From an uncultured Devosia sp. (GTDB taxonomy: Bacteria > Pseudomonadota > Alphaproteobacteria > Rhizobiales > Devosiaceae): DNA of 5,406 bases. The notes under the pieces are model-generated. The model was not told the DNA's origin and did no database searches. It worked only from the letters and a program-made list of their open reading frames with translations. Positions 3,397-5,406 of this stretch are shown one piece after another; the first letter of the stretch is position 1, and the number at the start of each line of letters is the position of its first letter. The stretch spans positions 1-5,406 of the forward strand of contig CAKTFF010000178.1 of assembly GCA_934553185.1 (NCBI GenBank), read 5' to 3'. A program made the translations under genes and the position numbers.

Positions 3397-5406
3397 TCAG
3401 CCAGTCGGCGCGATGGCGTCGCTGCCGTCGATTTCGCCGGGCTCGTCGCCTTCGGGCTCGCTGATGCGTTCCACCGACACGACCTTTTCGTCGGCTGCCG
3501 TGTCAAAGACGGTGACGCCTTGCGAGCCGCGGGAGATGACGCGGATGGGCTTTTTGCCTTCCACCGGAATGCGGGTCATTTGTCCCTTGTCGGTCACCAG
3601 CATGATCTGGTCTTCGTTTTCGACCGGGAAGGACGCCACCAGATTGCCGTTGCGCTTGTTGACGGCCATGGCGACGATGCCTTTGCCGCCGCGCCCGGTG
3701 ATCCGGTATTCGTGGCTGGAGGTGCGCTTGCCATAGCCATTTTCCGAGATGGTGAGGATGAACTGCTCCTGCGCGCCCATCTTGGCATAGAGCTCCTGAT
3801 TGAGCTCGCCGGCCTCGACCTCGGCCTCGTCGGAGGCAGCGTCTTCGGGCTCGAACTCGCCCCGCATGGCGCGGCTGCGCTTAAGATAGGCGGCACGTTG
3901 TTCGGCGGTGGCGTCGGAATGGTTGATCACGGCCATGGAAATAACCGTGTCGTCCTTGGCGAGCTGGATGCCGCGCACGCCCATGGAATCGCGGCCCTTG
4001 AAGACGCGCACATCGTCCACACCGAAGCGGATGGCCTGGCCCAAAGCGGTGGTGAGAAGGATGTCGTTGTTGGCCGTCGCCGTATCCACCCCGACGATCT
4101 GGTCGCCTTCGTCGAGCTTCATGGCGATCTTGCCGTTTTGGCGCACTTCCACGAAGTCGGCCAGCGAGTTGCGGCGCACGGTGCCACGCGTCGTCGCGAA
4201 CATGATGTCGAGATTGGCCCAGCCGGCTTCATCCTCGGGCATGGGCATGATCGAGGTGATGCGTTCGCCCTGTTCGAGCGGCAGGATGTTGATCAGTGCC
4301 TTGCCGCGTGCATTGGCCTGGGCCAGCGGCAGGCGCCAGACCTTGAGCTTGTAGACGATGCCGGCGCTGGTGAAGAACAGGATCGGCGTGTGGGTATTGG
4401 CGACGAAGAGGCGCGACACGAAGTCTTCGTCGCGCGTCGCCATGCCCGAGCGGCCCTTGCCGCCGCGGTTCTGCGCCCGGTAGGTGGAAAGCGGCACGCG
4501 CTTGATGTAGCCGCCATGGGTGACGGTGACCACCATGTCTTCGCGGGCAATCAGGTCCTCGTCGTCGAAATCGCCGGCCACGTCCGAGATTTCGGTGCGG
4601 CGCGGCGTTGCGAACTGGTCCTTAAGCTCGACCAGTTCGGCGCGGATGATATCGATCACGCGCTGGCGGGAGCGCAGGATATCGAGATAGTCCTCGATCT
4701 CGGCGCCCAAGCCATTGAGTTCGTCGCCGATTTCGTCACGGCCGAGGGCAGTGAGGCGCGCCAGACGCAGTTCGAGAATCGCGCGGGCCTGTTCTTCGGA
4801 GAGATTGAAGGTGCCATCGTCGTTGATGCGGTGGCGCGGGTCGTCGATCAGCCGGATCAGTGGCTCGACATCCTTGGCCGGCCAGCGGCGGGTCATCAGC
4901 TGCTCGCGCGCCGTTGCCGGATCGGGCGCGGTGCGGATCAGCGCGATGACCTCGTCGATATTGGCGACGGCGACGGCGAGACCCACGAGAATATGAGCGC
5001 GGTCGCGCGCCTTGTTAAGGAGGAACCGGGCGCGGCGGGTCACCACTTCATGGCGGAAGTCGATAAAGGCCTGAAGGATTTCGCGCAGGTTCATCAGCTG
5101 CGGCTTGCCGCCGTTCAGCGCCACAAAGTTGCAGCCGAACGAGGACTGAAGCGCGGTGAAGCGGTAAAGCTGGTTGAGCACCACGTCGGCCAACGCATCG
5201 CGCTTGATCTCGATCACCACGCGCATGCCCTCGCGCGAGCTCTCGTCGCGCATGTCGGCAATGCCCTCGATGCGCTTTTCGCGCACCAGTTCGGCAATCT
5301 TTTCCACCATGGCCGCCTTGTTCACCTGGTAAGGCAGCTCGGTGATGATAAGCGCTTCGCGCTCCTTGCGGATTTCTTCGATGGCAACCCGGCCGCGCAC
5401 CAGCAC
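3397..5406 (-). CDS. gyrA: DNA gyrase subunit A, C-terminal 669 residues (start beyond the window)
   Basis: GyrA is the cleavage-rejoining and DNA-wrapping subunit of gyrase (A2B2, EC 5.6.2.2), which introduces negative supercoils using ATP. The frame is open at the right edge; the first visible codon, GTG, is an internal Val, and roughly 250 N-terminal residues (catalytic Tyr, quinolone-resistance region) are off the window. Visible parts are the end of the tower domain ([16 protein letters not shown] near residue 26), the coiled-coil arm and exit gate ([29 protein letters not shown]), and the C-terminal beta-pinwheel from about residue 290. The GyrA box QNRGGKG is at residues 312-318 (4453-4473), which separates GyrA from ParC. 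Repeated pinwheel blades follow, such as [15 protein letters not shown] and [22 protein letters not shown] charged insertion of about 50 residues (about 496-546) interrupts the pinwheel, and the protein ends in an acidic tail ([15 protein letters not shown]). It is probably monocistronic or read weakly into coaD. Confidence 0.97.
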   Translation of the reverse strand: MLVRGRVAIEEIRKEREALIITELPYQVNKAAMVEKIAELVREKRIEGIADMRDESSREGMRVVIEIKRDALADVVLNQLYRFTALQSSFGCNFVALNGGKPQLMNLREILQAFIDFRHEVVTRRARFLLNKARDRAHILVGLAVAVANIDEVIALIRTAPDPATAREQLMTRRWPAKDVEPLIRLIDDPRHRINDDGTFNLSEEQARAILELRLARLTALGRDEIGDELNGLGAEIEDYLDILRSRQRVIDIIRAELVELKDQFATPRRTEISDVAGDFDDEDLIAREDMVVTVTHGGYIKRVPLSTYRAQNRGGKGRSGMATRDEDFVSRLFVANTHTPILFFTSAGIVYKLKVWRLPLAQANARGKALINILPLEQGERITSIMPMPEDEAGWANLDIMFATTRGTVRRNSLADFVEVRQNGKIAMKLDEGDQIVGVDTATANNDILLTTALGQAIRFGVDDVRVFKGRDSMGVRGIQLAKDDTVISMAVINHSDATAEQRAAYLKRSRAMRGEFEPEDAASDEAEVEAGELNQELYAKMGAQEQFILTISENGYGKRTSSHEYRITGRGGKGIVAMAVNKRNGNLVASFPVENEDQIMLVTDKGQMTRIPVEGKKPIRVISRGSQGVTVFDTAADEKVVSVERISEPEGDEPGEIDGSDAIAPTG

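Noticed and set aside
3182..3736. A 184-codon plus-strand open frame covering the REP-like repeats and the end of gyrA
   Set aside because: It runs antisense to gyrA for most of its length and translates repeat sequence (LVVSLSNHEG, SFDKLRMRS), a common false gene product from this repeat family.
5404..5406. GTG at the right edge as the gyrA start
   Set aside because: The visible protein begins in the middle of GyrA, about 250 residues in by comparison with E. coli, so this codon is an internal valine.
1..5406. CRISPR arrays, insertion sequences, tRNA or rRNA genes, toxin-antitoxin or defence genes
   Set aside because: No regularly spaced direct repeats, transposase-like protein, tRNA-like fold or rRNA stretch was seen. 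Every long coding stretch is accounted for by known housekeeping or common families.

Overview
The window looks like a piece of an alphaproteobacterial chromosome, most likely Hyphomicrobiales (Rhizobiales), perhaps Devosia-like. This rests on high GC, on the order gyrA > coaD > periplasmic cyclophilin > cytoplasmic cyclophilin (an arrangement I associate with this order), on an alphaproteobacterial-type insertion in the GyrA C-terminal domain, and on two kinds of GC-rich intergenic palindrome. Genus is inference from memory, not from a search.

Layout from left to right. Positions 1-837 (+) hold the 3' part of a UV damage endonuclease gene (uvsE/uvdE family), cut by the left edge. It converges on a small membrane protein gene of the DUF606/YdcZ DMT-transporter family (834-1283, -), and their stop codons overlap in the four bases CTAA. 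Next, reading leftwards on the minus strand, come a strong intrinsic-terminator-like hairpin (about 1302-1340), a cytoplasmic cyclophilin peptidyl-prolyl isomerase (1362-1877), a 227-base intergenic region with a three-hairpin palindromic repeat and a possible promoter, an exported cyclophilin (2105-2698), coaD (2695-3189), a 207-base intergenic region with two inverted REP-like hairpins and a probable gyrA terminator, and the last 669 codons of gyrA (3397-5406), cut by the right edge.

How it works together: the minus strand is a housekeeping block. It covers DNA supercoiling (GyrA), coenzyme A synthesis (CoaD, step four of the pathway) and proline-limited protein folding on both sides of the inner membrane (two cyclophilins). 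CoaD and the exported cyclophilin overlap by an ATGA junction and are probably translationally coupled. The exported and cytoplasmic cyclophilins look like tandem paralogues. The UV endonuclease is an unrelated repair gene facing the block.

I found no new defence system, mobile element, CRISPR array, tRNA or rRNA. The points most worth a second look are small: a hairpin terminator pressed against the start of the DUF606 gene (which also argues against a longer start), the two families of palindromic repeat, the overlapping convergent stops, the twin-arginine-like signal peptide, and an insertion in the UV endonuclease.
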